Shown here: positions 13,068 to 21,275 of the stretch, piece by piece
Layout: each line of letters opens with the position of its first letter
Position numbering within the stretch: the stretch's first letter is position 1
Assembly: GCA_034408855.1 (NCBI GenBank)
Contig: JAWXCK010000112.1
Location: forward strand, 1-64,000
From: JAIYDQ01 sp034408855
GTDB lineage: Bacteria > Planctomycetota > Planctomycetia > Pirellulales > Pirellulaceae
Direction of reading: 5' to 3'
Length of the DNA stretch: 64,000 bases
Translations under genes and position numbers: made by a program
The notes under the pieces: generated by a model
Told to the model about the DNA's origin: nothing
Seen by the model: only the letters and a program-made list of their open reading frames with translations
Database searches by the model: none

Positions 13068-14588
13068 TTGGGAAGTATCATCGTGAGGATTGCTCATCCC
13101 GGCAACTGCTATTTGCCTGGGTTAGCAAAGCTTTTTCGAACGGTATTTCTCCAAACACTGGAAGCGTACTTGGCTTTTTTTGAACCACTTGTTGAATCGC
13201 TTCCGTCGCATATCGACGTTGGCTACGCCATGCGCCGACTCGCCAGGTTGCCTTATATGGTGGCTTTAGACAGCGCGATGCCGATGGGACGCCTAGGAAG
13301 GTATAGCTTTTTAGTTGCGGACCCGTTCGACCGTTTTACCGTAGCTAGGCCGATGGCGGATCCTTTGGCCCAGCTAGCCAGACTTCTGGATACCTTTCGG
13401 GTTCCATCGCCAATCGCACATCTTCCACCGTTTCAAGGCGGCGCCGTTGGATTTCTTGGCTACGAGTTTGGTCGATGCTTTGAACGCTTTCCTGCGGCTC
13501 GTCACAACGAATTCGACATCCCGCTAGCCTTGTTTGGCTTCTACGACACCGTTTTAGCTTGGGATCATAGCAACGCTGGCCAAGGTTGGATGATCTCTCA
13601 GGGGTTTCCCGAAATCGAACCGATTGCTCGACGTCGACGCGCCGAACAACGTCAGCGTTTTTTTATGGAACGATTGTTATCGGCTTCCGTTCCAGAACTT
13701 GAATCGCCGTCGATCGGCTTTCAAGCCATGGCGCATGGATTGACGGCACCTCAGTTTCAGACGCGGCTTGGCGGCGGATGGCTCGGGAATTTCGATAGTT
13801 TCGGATTTCGAGCCGCCGTCGAACGGGCTCGTGAATATATTTTTGCTGGCGATATCTTTCAAGTGAATCTATCTCAGCGACTGATGCGTCCGGCGGACAT
13901 TCAATCGCTCGATCTTTTTCTAAAATTGCGAGAAGTCAATCCGGCTCCCTTTGCTGGTTACATGGATGGCGGCCCATTTCAAATTATCAGCGCTTCGCCA
14001 GAGCGATTCCTGAGTGTTCGCGATCGCATCATCGAAACGCGCCCCATCAAAGGCACGCGTCGACGAACTGGCGACGCAGTAGCCGATGCCGAGCAGACTC
14101 GTCAGTTGATAGCCAGCAGCAAAGATCGAGCGGAGAATACGATGATTGTCGATTTGCTGAGAAATGATCTATCGCGAGTTTGTGAGCCAGATTCCTTAAA
14201 AGTTCCCGAATGGTACGCAATCGAGAATTACCCTTTTGTCACACACGCCGTCAGTTCGATCGAAGCCAAGTTAAAATCCTCTGCTTCGATTACCGATCTC
14301 GTTCGGGCGACCTTTCCAGGTGGCAGTATTACCGGTGCTCCCAAAGTTCGAGCAATGGAAATTATCGCCGAGTTAGAACCGACCGTCAGAGGGCCCTATT
14401 GCGGATCGATGGGATATATCGGCTTTGATGGCTCGGTCGATTTGAGCATCCTCATTCGAACGATTACGGCTAGCCGCGGTTGGTGGCAATTTCAGGTCGG
14501 CGGCGGTATTGTGGCTGACAGTCGCGCTGAATTGGAAGAAGAAGAAACCTGGATCAAAGCGGCGGGCTTGGTCGCGGCAATCCAATAG
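13068..14588 (+). CDS. pabB: Aminodeoxychorismate synthase component I (para-aminobenzoate synthesis)
   Basis: Chorismate-binding enzyme of the anthranilate synthase/PabB family. It has the N-terminal domain (GRYSFLVADPFDRF, FLGYEFGRCFE) and the C-terminal chorismate domain (SASPERFL, DRAENTMIVDLLRNDLSRVC, FPGGSITGAPKVRAMEII, QVGGGIVADS). The motif RPIKGTRRR with Lys at about 328 (PIKGT) is diagnostic of PabB; TrpE has PIAGT. It should convert chorismate plus ammonia to aminodeoxychorismate in folate synthesis. No glutamine amidotransferase (pabA) or lyase (pabC) adjoins it. The start is uncertain: TTG at 13068 gives the longest product, GTG at 13083 and TTG at 13170 (preceded by GGAAG) are alternatives, and the first ATG is too far inside. 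Confidence 0.92.
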   Translation: MGSIIVRIAHPGNCYLPGLAKLFRTVFLQTLEAYLAFFEPLVESLPSHIDVGYAMRRLARLPYMVALDSAMPMGRLGRYSFLVADPFDRFTVARPMADPLAQLARLLDTFRVPSPIAHLPPFQGGAVGFLGYEFGRCFERFPAARHNEFDIPLALFGFYDTVLAWDHSNAGQGWMISQGFPEIEPIARRRRAEQRQRFFMERLLSASVPELESPSIGFQAMAHGLTAPQFQTRLGGGWLGNFDSFGFRAAVERAREYIFAGDIFQVNLSQRLMRPADIQSLDLFLKLREVNPAPFAGYMDGGPFQIISASPERFLSVRDRIIETRPIKGTRRRTGDAVADAEQTRQLIASSKDRAENTMIVDLLRNDLSRVCEPDSLKVPEWYAIENYPFVTHAVSSIEAKLKSSASITDLVRATFPGGSITGAPKVRAMEIIAELEPTVRGPYCGSMGYIGFDGSVDLSILIRTITASRGWWQFQVGGGIVADSRAELEEEETWIKAAGLVAAIQ

Positions 14589-14596
14589 CCAGCGCG

Positions 14597-15673
14597 TTAC
14601 CAAAATCGGATGGTGAGTCCGGAGCCTACAAAGTAATCATCGGCGGCTTCATTGAGTCCGACGCCGCCTCGAATGTCCCACTGAATGTCGTTGGTGAATT
14701 GATACGTGAACCCACCATCGAAATAGTGCTGAGGTTTTTCCGTATCCGCTGACGAAGGAAACAGCGCAAACCATTCGGTGTAAGCGCCGAGCTTGTCGGC
14801 TAACGAATAACCGATCGTCCAAGATTGGGCAAACTCGGTGTAACTTTTACGGGTTTGACCATCCAGTGTCCGGTTAAGCTGCGTGCTCCCGGCCGTCGAG
14901 ATCGAGTCATTGATATCCCAACCGTATAGCCAGTTATATCCTGGAAGCACTTCGCCAGCGGTCAAGGAAGCTTTGCCGGTCGGGACAGTCATCTGGGGAA
15001 CAAACGCCATCTCGGGAAGTATTCCTTCCTGAGGCGTTAAACCGATCTTGAAGCCAAGATAGAGATCTTCTGCTCCCGATACTTGAACGCCCCTATTTCG
15101 TTGCTGAGCATAATTCGTCGCTACGCGCATTTCTAGCCAGTCAGCCAGAATGCCGAATCGAAAGAGAGACTCTGGATAAGAGTGCCCAATCGATTGACCT
15201 CCCCCGTCGTTGTTATACGAATACGTGTAGCCACTTTCGATTTGCAACACTCGTCGTCCTACCGTTGAACTCGCTTCCGTAAAATCAGGTCGGTCGGTTA
15301 CCAGTGGCTCACTGAGATCAGGTCCACCTGAAAAACTATTGCCATAGCTCCATTGAAAGAGAGTCTTCCTCGGCGGGCTCCCGTCGCGCACAAAGTAATC
15401 ACCGATCGTGTCAGCTTTCGTCGCCGCTTCTACTGGTTCGCAATCGAATGCTAGCAGCGATAATAAAATTAAACAAAGACCTCTAGCAGGAATCGATATT
15501 AGCGAGCAAACAATCCTCTTACTATTGGGTGGCACGCCCTGAGTCTTCGAAGGGCGTTGTCGCGTTAAGCACGCCCTTCGAAGACTCAGGGCGTGCCACC
15601 CGCAGAGGAAAGCACAGGAAGTTATTTTTGACCCGTTCCTAAGGCAAACCTGTTTCGTTGTAATGTAGCTCAT
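14597..15673 (-). CDS. Outer-membrane beta-barrel protein, phenol MetA-pathway (PF13557) type
   Basis: The conserved body, from about residue 118 (LVTDRPDFTEASSTVGRR) to the C-terminal SGLTIRFW, matches the 'putative MetA-pathway of phenol degradation' barrel family: alternating hydrophobic strands and a terminal aromatic residue. Function is unknown beyond a likely outer-membrane barrel. The start is doubtful. The frame reaches an ATG at 15673, but the first 50 codons run through a perfect palindrome (15527-15601) and look unlike a protein. A GTG at 15533-15535, inside the palindrome, would give a good signal peptide (basic N-terminus, core LCLILLSLLAF, then EPVEA). The palindrome may have inserted at the 5' end of the gene and replaced its native start region. 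It is convergent with pabB with an 8-bp gap. Confidence 0.8.
   Translation of the reverse strand: MSYITTKQVCLRNGSKITSCAFLCGWHALSLRRACLTRQRPSKTQGVPPNSKRIVCSLISIPARGLCLILLSLLAFDCEPVEAATKADTIGDYFVRDGSPPRKTLFQWSYGNSFSGGPDLSEPLVTDRPDFTEASSTVGRRVLQIESGYTYSYNNDGGGQSIGHSYPESLFRFGILADWLEMRVATNYAQQRNRGVQVSGAEDLYLGFKIGLTPQEGILPEMAFVPQMTVPTGKASLTAGEVLPGYNWLYGWDINDSISTAGSTQLNRTLDGQTRKSYTEFAQSWTIGYSLADKLGAYTEWFALFPSSADTEKPQHYFDGGFTYQFTNDIQWDIRGGVGLNEAADDYFVGSGLTIRFW
15527..15601. repeat. Perfect 31-bp-arm inverted repeat (hairpin element)
   Basis: Bases 15527-15557 and 15571-15601 are exact reverse complements, separated by a 13-base loop. Each arm starts GGGTGGCACGCCCTGAGTC and holds an inner CTTCGAAG palindrome. 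No ORF of its own. It overlaps the 5' end of the barrel gene reading frame. A part of its flank is echoed near 58090-58134. Likely a dispersed palindromic repeat or MITE-like element. Confidence 0.85.
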
Positions 15674-15707
15674 GCTACATTCTTTCGACGTTTGTAAGCT
15701 GATTTCT

Positions 15708-16703
15708 TTACGGCTTTCGATCGGCTAGCGATGGATTTGTATCGATGATCTTAAATCCGGCTTGGCCGACGACTAAAGCTTGCTTTCTGTTCTCGTCGAC
15801 GATGAGATCGTGAACTCTACCGTCGATGCCCTCGAATTCATCGAGCAACTTCATGGACTCGAAATCAACGACTCGCAAATAGCCATCGTTGCATCCGACA
15901 TACAGTCGATCGCCGGTCGCCGACCAAGCAAAGGCACGTGGTATCGACGGGAGTTTTATAAATCGCATCAATCTTCCGATCGAAGGTTGCCAAATCCGCA
16001 ATGTTCGGTCTTCACTGATCGTTGCGATCATAGAGAGGGAAGAGTCGCTCGGCGTGGGTGCGATATTAGGATTCGATTTAGATGGTCGAACAGCGATTGA
16101 GTTTACCGTTCCAACGTGATTGTCAAGGGTTCGAATATGCTCGCCGAGGACACTGTCCCATAGCCTGACCGTTTGATCGACACTGACCGAAGCAATGGTT
16201 TTTCCGTCAGGAAGAAAATCGAGCGCGAGCACTGCTCGGGAATGTCCTTCGTAACGAGCAACCTGCTCAAAGCTCTTGGCATTGATGACTGAACAAATCC
16301 CGTCGCCGCTGGCGACCGCCCATCGAGATCCATCGGGTGACCAGGCGACGCGATAGACGACATCATTATGCAATGTCAGCTTGCGGATGCGATTGCGTTT
16401 GAGCCACGCAAAAATCTCCACCGCACCTTCTTCCGCCGGGGAACCGCCAGCCGCCAGCAATGTTTTTCCATCCGGTGAAAATCGTAAGTCGTGAACATGA
16501 AGCAAATCCGACTCGATCTTTTCTGCTACGATCATCTCAGGCCACATGTACAGTTCGATGCCTTGCTGCGAGCCGACGACTACATGCTTGGCATCGGGCG
16601 TTATTGCGACGGCAGTCCATGGCGATGCAGCGGACAGACTCAATGCCAGGAACGCAAGCGTTAAGAAAGCAGTCAGTGCTGTATTGATGGAGAGAATTGG
16701 CAT
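15708..16703 (-). CDS. Secreted WD40 repeat protein
   Basis: 331 residues with an N-terminal signal peptide (about 1-26, core ALTAFLTLAFLALSLSA). Six or so WD40 blades follow, recognisable from repeated patterns: VAITPDAKHVVVGSQQGIELY, LRFSPDGKTLLAAGG, VAWSPDGSRWAVASGDG, ALDFLPDGKTIASVSVDQTVRLWD, SEDRTLRIWQP, FAWSATGDRLYVGCNDGYLRV. No enzymatic motif; a scaffold role outside the cytoplasmic membrane is inferred. It lies downstream of the DUF1549/DUF1553-DUF1501 pair on the same strand, a grouping common in planctomycetes, but is separated from it by 229 bp of palindromic repeats. Confidence 0.88.
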   Translation of the reverse strand: MPILSINTALTAFLTLAFLALSLSAASPWTAVAITPDAKHVVVGSQQGIELYMWPEMIVAEKIESDLLHVHDLRFSPDGKTLLAAGGSPAEEGAVEIFAWLKRNRIRKLTLHNDVVYRVAWSPDGSRWAVASGDGICSVINAKSFEQVARYEGHSRAVLALDFLPDGKTIASVSVDQTVRLWDSVLGEHIRTLDNHVGTVNSIAVRPSKSNPNIAPTPSDSSLSMIATISEDRTLRIWQPSIGRLMRFIKLPSIPRAFAWSATGDRLYVGCNDGYLRVVDFESMKLLDEFEGIDGRVHDLIVDENRKQALVVGQAGFKIIDTNPSLADRKP

Positions 16704-16744
16704 CGAGCAAGCGTTTTGGAATTTTCTGTTCTTGAAAATGGAAA

Positions 16745-16925
16745 CTTCTCAGCGAACGCCTCCCTCTGGTTCCGAGGCTCTGCCTCAGAGCCCACTGTAA
16801 CGCGGGCTCTGCCAGTCGAAATGTTAGCAATTCGAGTGTCAATAAACGGTACTTGAGGCGGAGCCTCCGAAGCATTGCGTTCCCAGGCAGGAGCCTGAGA
16901 ACGAGCGAGAAAGCCTGTACACCAA
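16745..16925. repeat. Cluster of short GC-rich palindromes (REP-like)
   Basis: Between the DUF1501 and WD40 genes lie several imperfect palindromes: GAGGCTCTGCCTC (16774-16786), GAGGCGGAGCCTC (16855-16867), and CGTTCCCAGGC / GCCTGAGAACG (16878-16888 and 16893-16903, one mismatch). The CGTTCCCAGGC type resembles extragenic palindromes widespread in bacterial genomes. The stretch has no credible gene; frames reading through it are low-complexity. Confidence 0.6.
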
Positions 16926-16932
16926 CGCAACA

Positions 16933-18270
16933 CTAGCCACAAAGTTCACGTACCAGTTTTCCACCTTGATTGACGGGTACCGGTCTGCCGTCTGTTGTGT
17001 AAAGCTCACGGTGTGGATCAATGCCAAGCAAAGTGTAGATCGTATGCGCCAAGTCGTTTGGCGAGACTGGATAGTCGTGCGGACTTTCCCCGACTCGATC
17101 GCTTGACCCGATCACCTGGCCTCCTGGCACTCCACCGCCGGCCAATACGGCACTAAAAACCCTCGGCCAATGGTCGCGTCCACCGCGCGTATTAAGCTTT
17201 GGAGTTCTGCCAAACTCACCCATTGCGATCACCAAAGTTTCATCGAGCAGGCCTCGCTCTGCCAGATCGCTTATCAATGCTGAGAATCCTTGATCAAAAG
17301 TCGGAATCAAACCCACACCAACTTTCGCACCTGAATATCCGTCGCGCAGTTTCAACACAAGACTTTCGTGAGTATCCCAACCGGTATTCATAACACTTAC
17401 GAATGGCACGCCGCGTTCGACTAGTCGTCGAGCAAGCAGACAACTTTGTCCAAACATCTTCGATCCATAACGCGAGCGAACGGCGGCGGGTTCATCTGAG
17501 AGATCAAAGGCTTTTTTCGATTCGGACGACGTTACTAGTCGATAGGCTTTTTCAAACGCAGAATCGGACGGAAGATTCCGACTCTCGATCGACGCCTGGA
17601 CCGAATCTAAGTCGGCGAGGAACTCGCGACGTCGTTGGATTCGCTTGCTATCAACTCCGGGAAAGAAGTCTAAATCACGAACCTGGAAGTCGGGTTTCGA
17701 CGGATCACCTCCGGTCGCGAACGGTTCGAATGAACTACCCAGAAATCCAGAGCTTGTGGTTCGGTTTTCAGGGATCGTCACGTATGGAGGAAGGACTGAT
17801 GGCGCATTTCGCAAATGGGTCATGACCGATCCGAACTGAGGATACTGCAGGACGGGCGACGGTTTATAGCCTGTTAAAAGATATTGATTGGCAAGTCCAT
17901 GTTCACCCAAAGGCGATGTCATCGAACGCACAATCGCTAGCTTGTCGCAAACGGTGGCTGTTTTCGAGAGCAATTCGCTGATCTGAATACCGTTGACATT
18001 CGTAGTGATTGGTTGGAAGGGGCCACGAACTTCTAAGGGCGCATCCGGCTTGAGATCAAAGGTTTCCAAGTGGCTTGGACCACCGTCTAGCCAAAGCAAG
18101 ATGCACGACTTTGCTCGCGGCCTGCCTTGCGACTCGGCTTGGGCTTGCAGCCGATACCAGTCGACGAGCCCAAAGCCTAGTGCAGTCAGGCTTCCAACTC
18201 GCACCATATCTCGCCGCGAGATCGCGTTACATCTTCGATGAAATTGTGTGTGCATGTTCGGGTTCGCCAT
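16933..18270 (-). CDS. Tat-exported DUF1501 family protein
   Basis: Member of DUF1501, a sulfatase/alkaline-phosphatase-fold family abundant in planctomycetes; no substrate is known. I use the ATG at 18268-18270, although the frame is open to 18312, because it overlaps the stop of the upstream gene as TAATG and leads into a twin-arginine signal (ISRRDMVRVGSLTALGFGL). The mature part has CILLWLDGGPSHLETFDLKPDAP (metal-binding N-terminal motif of the fold), MTSPLGEHGLANQYLLTGY, VSVMNTGWDTHES and, near the C-terminus, VIAMGEFGRTPKLNTRGGRDHWP. About 445 residues, the usual length. It is translationally coupled to the DUF1549/DUF1553 gene, the commonest planctomycete pairing, so both probably act in one exported complex or pathway. 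Confidence 0.93.
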   Translation of the reverse strand: MANPNMHTQFHRRCNAISRRDMVRVGSLTALGFGLVDWYRLQAQAESQGRPRAKSCILLWLDGGPSHLETFDLKPDAPLEVRGPFQPITTNVNGIQISELLSKTATVCDKLAIVRSMTSPLGEHGLANQYLLTGYKPSPVLQYPQFGSVMTHLRNAPSVLPPYVTIPENRTTSSGFLGSSFEPFATGGDPSKPDFQVRDLDFFPGVDSKRIQRRREFLADLDSVQASIESRNLPSDSAFEKAYRLVTSSESKKAFDLSDEPAAVRSRYGSKMFGQSCLLARRLVERGVPFVSVMNTGWDTHESLVLKLRDGYSGAKVGVGLIPTFDQGFSALISDLAERGLLDETLVIAMGEFGRTPKLNTRGGRDHWPRVFSAVLAGGGVPGGQVIGSSDRVGESPHDYPVSPNDLAHTIYTLLGIDPHRELYTTDGRPVPVNQGGKLVRELCG

Positions 18271-20408
18271 TAATGGTTTTCTAAAAATGCTCGACTGTTG
18301 AGCAGACTCCAAACGAAATCTTCTAATTTGCTTCTGCGTTCGCTGGCGTCTGAATCGGAAAGGCGATTGCTCCAGTGATGAAGTTCTTCTGTTATCGGCA
18401 TACGACTGAATGCAAGCAAATAAAACTGACGAATGATCTGCTCGTCGGACTTGCTGTCGTGAATCATTTGATGCAATCGACCTTCTTTGTCCGTCAGTTT
18501 GCGGTTGATAAGCTCGCCGTTGAGCAAATGCAATTGCGAAGACAGTCCGCCAGCGGTATTGCTATTCTCATCACATTCCTTGGCTTTCGTGCATCGGCCA
18601 AGGATATCGAGCGAAGGTGCGGGAGCTAATGGATCGACAATCGCAACAGCCCGAATTCCGGTGACTTGCCCGTCGAATCGATCCGCGATGCCAGTTACAT
18701 CTGCAATTGCATCGACCAAGACTTCCGGTGGAAGTAGTCGACGGTATGCATGCGAATAAAATCGATCATCGGAACGATTTTCATCGATCAATTGCCCGCT
18801 TCGACCATAGGCATTGCTGAGTGCCATCTGCTTCAGAGTATGGCGAAAGTCGTAGCCGTGATCCACGAAATCGTCGGCTAATCGCTCGAGCAACTCCGGA
18901 TGCGTAGGAGGATTGGTTTCGCGAAGGTCATCGGTCGGTTCTACCAGTCCACGACCGAACATCGCATACCAAAGTCGATTGACAGTGGCTCGCGCGAAGT
19001 ATCGGTTCTCATTGGAAGTAAGCCAATGGGCAACATCGTGTCGAAAATCTGCGTTGCCACTTAAGTCACGTTCGCCGGGGATGCGTGGAACAGCAGGTTC
19101 ATTCGTCCTTAAATTGGTTACCGCACCGCGAGAAGTCAAACTGACGATGCGGCCACGTTCAAGCCTAGCAAAGACAGCCGCGAAGCCATGGTAATCATCT
19201 TGCGTCCATCTATCGAGCGGATGGTTGTGACAATTCGCACAACCCAATCGCATCCCCATAAAAAAATGACCGGCCAGCTCCGCATGCTCCCGCGCATCGT
19301 TGATCATCCGACCAAAATTCGCCGGGCCAACGATATGCGAATCACCTTCGGCAGTCAGCAATTGTATGGCCAGTTGGTCCAACCCGGCCCCTTTTCGGAT
19401 TTCTTCTCGCAACCATTCAGAATATGCATTGAATCCGTCTTTGTCGTTAGGTTGCGAATGCATTCGCAGGAGTTTCGAAAACCGAAGCGTCCAATAGTCG
19501 TTGAACGCCTCGTTCGACATAATGCTTTCGACATATCGCGGTCGTCGATCTCGGTCTTGATCCGCCATAAAAGTTTCGATGGATGCTGGATCGGGAAGAC
19601 GACCTGTTAGGTCAAGCGTTACCCGGCGCAGCCAATCTGAATCGGTCGCTGGGGGCGAAATTGGAATGCGCAGCTCCGAAAGGATTTTTAGGACTTCATC
19701 GTCGATGAAATTAGCGCGTGGCTCGCCGCTCAAATCGATCGGATTTTCCGAGAACGGGATATTGAGTTGGATTGGGACGACTCGATTCAAGAAACGAGCA
19801 ATCACAACTTGCTGGCCACGACGAGTGATACGCGCCATGCGTTGGCTGTCGATATCCACAGCAATTGGATCGGCAGCAGTGAAGACCGTCCAGCCAGTAA
19901 CATCCTCTGGCTCACCATCATCAAATCGAGCGGTTACCTGCAAGCGTACATCGACAGGTACTTCTGTCCCGAGATATCGTTCGGGTGTAATCTCGAAATG
20001 CGTAAGCTTCCGTTGCTCGCCGCGTGGAGCTCCGGACCGAATCCACTCAACCAGGCGCTTTGCTCCTGGGCTGTCATCGTCAAGCGCCACGTCGCCGCCA
20101 TGATCAAGTATCCCGGTTGGTTTGGCCAGCAAAAGGCTATGTTCGGGATGAGTCTGGTTGATCCTTCGACCTTCGAGTTCATGCACGACCGCTTCATAGT
20201 CATTCGACGCGTTTGCTCCCAAAAGCGATAGATGAAATCCACCCCGACCGGCTGCTGCTCCGTGGCATGCGCCTGCATTGCAACCCGCTGTCGTAAATAC
20301 CGGGATGATCTCGGTATCAAAATTGACAGCCAGCGCCATTTCGACATGGGAGGCGAGCAGGCCAGTTAAAATGAGGAGTTTCATCATCGCGTTTTTTGTA
20401 CCAACCAA
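18270..20408 (-). CDS. DUF1549/DUF1553 planctomycete cytochrome-like protein
   Basis: 712 residues. The signal peptide is probably read from the internal MMKLLILTGLL start (ATG at 20387); the frame begins at 20408. An N-terminal domain has CNAGACHG, a C-x4-CH variant of a heme motif, then a 'VEWIRSGAP' end typical of planctomycete cytochrome domains. DUF1549 (about 225-430) includes the classic CANCHNHPLDRWTQDDYHGFAAVF (CxxCH), and DUF1553 (about 455-690) includes RATVNRLWYAMFGRGLVEPTDD and ANAYGRSGQL. Exported, possibly heme-binding; the biochemical role is not established for the family. It sits 15 bp after the redoxin-like gene, and its TAA shares a base with the DUF1501 start. Confidence 0.93.
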   Translation of the reverse strand: MVGTKNAMMKLLILTGLLASHVEMALAVNFDTEIIPVFTTAGCNAGACHGAAAGRGGFHLSLLGANASNDYEAVVHELEGRRINQTHPEHSLLLAKPTGILDHGGDVALDDDSPGAKRLVEWIRSGAPRGEQRKLTHFEITPERYLGTEVPVDVRLQVTARFDDGEPEDVTGWTVFTAADPIAVDIDSQRMARITRRGQQVVIARFLNRVVPIQLNIPFSENPIDLSGEPRANFIDDEVLKILSELRIPISPPATDSDWLRRVTLDLTGRLPDPASIETFMADQDRDRRPRYVESIMSNEAFNDYWTLRFSKLLRMHSQPNDKDGFNAYSEWLREEIRKGAGLDQLAIQLLTAEGDSHIVGPANFGRMINDAREHAELAGHFFMGMRLGCANCHNHPLDRWTQDDYHGFAAVFARLERGRIVSLTSRGAVTNLRTNEPAVPRIPGERDLSGNADFRHDVAHWLTSNENRYFARATVNRLWYAMFGRGLVEPTDDLRETNPPTHPELLERLADDFVDHGYDFRHTLKQMALSNAYGRSGQLIDENRSDDRFYSHAYRRLLPPEVLVDAIADVTGIADRFDGQVTGIRAVAIVDPLAPAPSLDILGRCTKAKECDENSNTAGGLSSQLHLLNGELINRKLTDKEGRLHQMIHDSKSDEQIIRQFYLLAFSRMPITEELHHWSNRLSDSDASERRSKLEDFVWSLLNSRAFLENH

Positions 20409-20423
20409 ACGTGCTGCTAATCC

Positions 20424-21095
20424 TTACTTCCCTGACTTTTCGCTTTTATCATTCGGAGCACCTTGTGTCTCTTTAGGTGTGCGCTGTTTCTTCATGTTCT
20501 GCATGCCGTCAAGATCTTCTAGTTTCGGAACATTGCCACCCGCAACCGCCACGACGCTTTCGAGAATCTTCGGTAGGTCGGCTTGAAGGCTCGGTTGAAC
20601 CAATGCGAAGTTACCCGTCACCTTTCCTTCGTTACCGACAAGAATGGTAAGCATCACATTGCGGTTCAGACCGTAGCTACCAGGTCCTTCGCGACCATCG
20701 ACAGAGATTCCCGTCGGAGCTTCGCTCACCAGTGCATGCCGAATTCGCTTCAAAGTATTTTCGGCTTCGGTCGCATCATCGTCCAACCACACGACACCGG
20801 TTGCAAGTCCATCTTTGGCGCGACTATGAGTGTAGTGGGATAGCGTTCGGGTCATCGATATCGACTGTCGATTCATATCGTGTACAAAGATCAAAACAAT
20901 CGGTTTGCCATTCGCGATCGAAATAAAATCGATTTCCTTGCCGGCATCCTGATCAAAAACGCCTCGAACCGTGAACGGCGAAAGTTTCTCGCCAATCTGT
21001 GGTCCCGAGAAAAGTTTCTCGTCGGCATGCAACGGTCTCGACTGCCCTTGAATAAGGGTTATCGCAATGAAGAGACAAAGCGTCGATCGAATCAT
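20424..21095 (-). CDS. Exported thioredoxin-fold (redoxin-like) protein without CxxC
   Basis: 223 residues. A signal peptide (1-25, STLCLFIAITLIQGQSRPLHA) is followed by a thioredoxin-like domain of redoxin type: FSGPQIGEKLSPFTVRGVFD, ANGKPIVLIFVHDMNRQSISMTRTL, and SYGLNRNVMLTILVGNEGKVTGNFAL. The position where redoxins carry the active CxxC is occupied by HDMNRQS, and the mature protein has no cysteine, so redox catalysis is unlikely. The C-terminal tail is Lys-rich and disordered. It is the first gene of the DUF1549/DUF1501 group (15-bp gap) and may have a binding or chaperone role there. The fold assignment is by sequence pattern only. Confidence 0.75.
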   Translation of the reverse strand: MIRSTLCLFIAITLIQGQSRPLHADEKLFSGPQIGEKLSPFTVRGVFDQDAGKEIDFISIANGKPIVLIFVHDMNRQSISMTRTLSHYTHSRAKDGLATGVVWLDDDATEAENTLKRIRHALVSEAPTGISVDGREGPGSYGLNRNVMLTILVGNEGKVTGNFALVQPSLQADLPKILESVVAVAGGNVPKLEDLDGMQNMKKQRTPKETQGAPNDKSEKSGK

Positions 21096-21198
21096 ATAAA
21101 TTCTCGATTGTTTAGAAGGGAGGTGGGATGCCCCATTGTAATGCTTATCGGCACTGACTTCAAAGATTGTGACGTTTGAACTATCATTCTACGAAATC

Positions 21199-21265
21199 AG
21201 CTGGAACGCGTTAGCGTCCGGTTCGCCAGCAATTCGTGCGAACCGGGTGCTAACGCACTCCGGCT
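21199..21265. repeat. Imperfect inverted repeat, 'GCGTTAGC.CCGGTT' family
   Basis: Arms 21199-21226 and 21238-21265 pair with about five mismatches around an 11-base loop; both contain GCGTTAGC..(C)CCGGTTCGC read outward. It lies in the gap between the redoxin-like gene and gntP. Similar motifs are recalled as common dispersed repeats in planctomycete genomes. Confidence 0.6.
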
Positions 21266-21275
21266 AATGAATAAT

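Noticed and set aside
16537..16875. Minus-strand open frame of 112 codons across the palindrome cluster and the 5' end of the WD40 gene
   Set aside because: It overlaps a clear signal peptide-WD40 gene in another frame and reads through repeat DNA with low-complexity Arg/Ser content.
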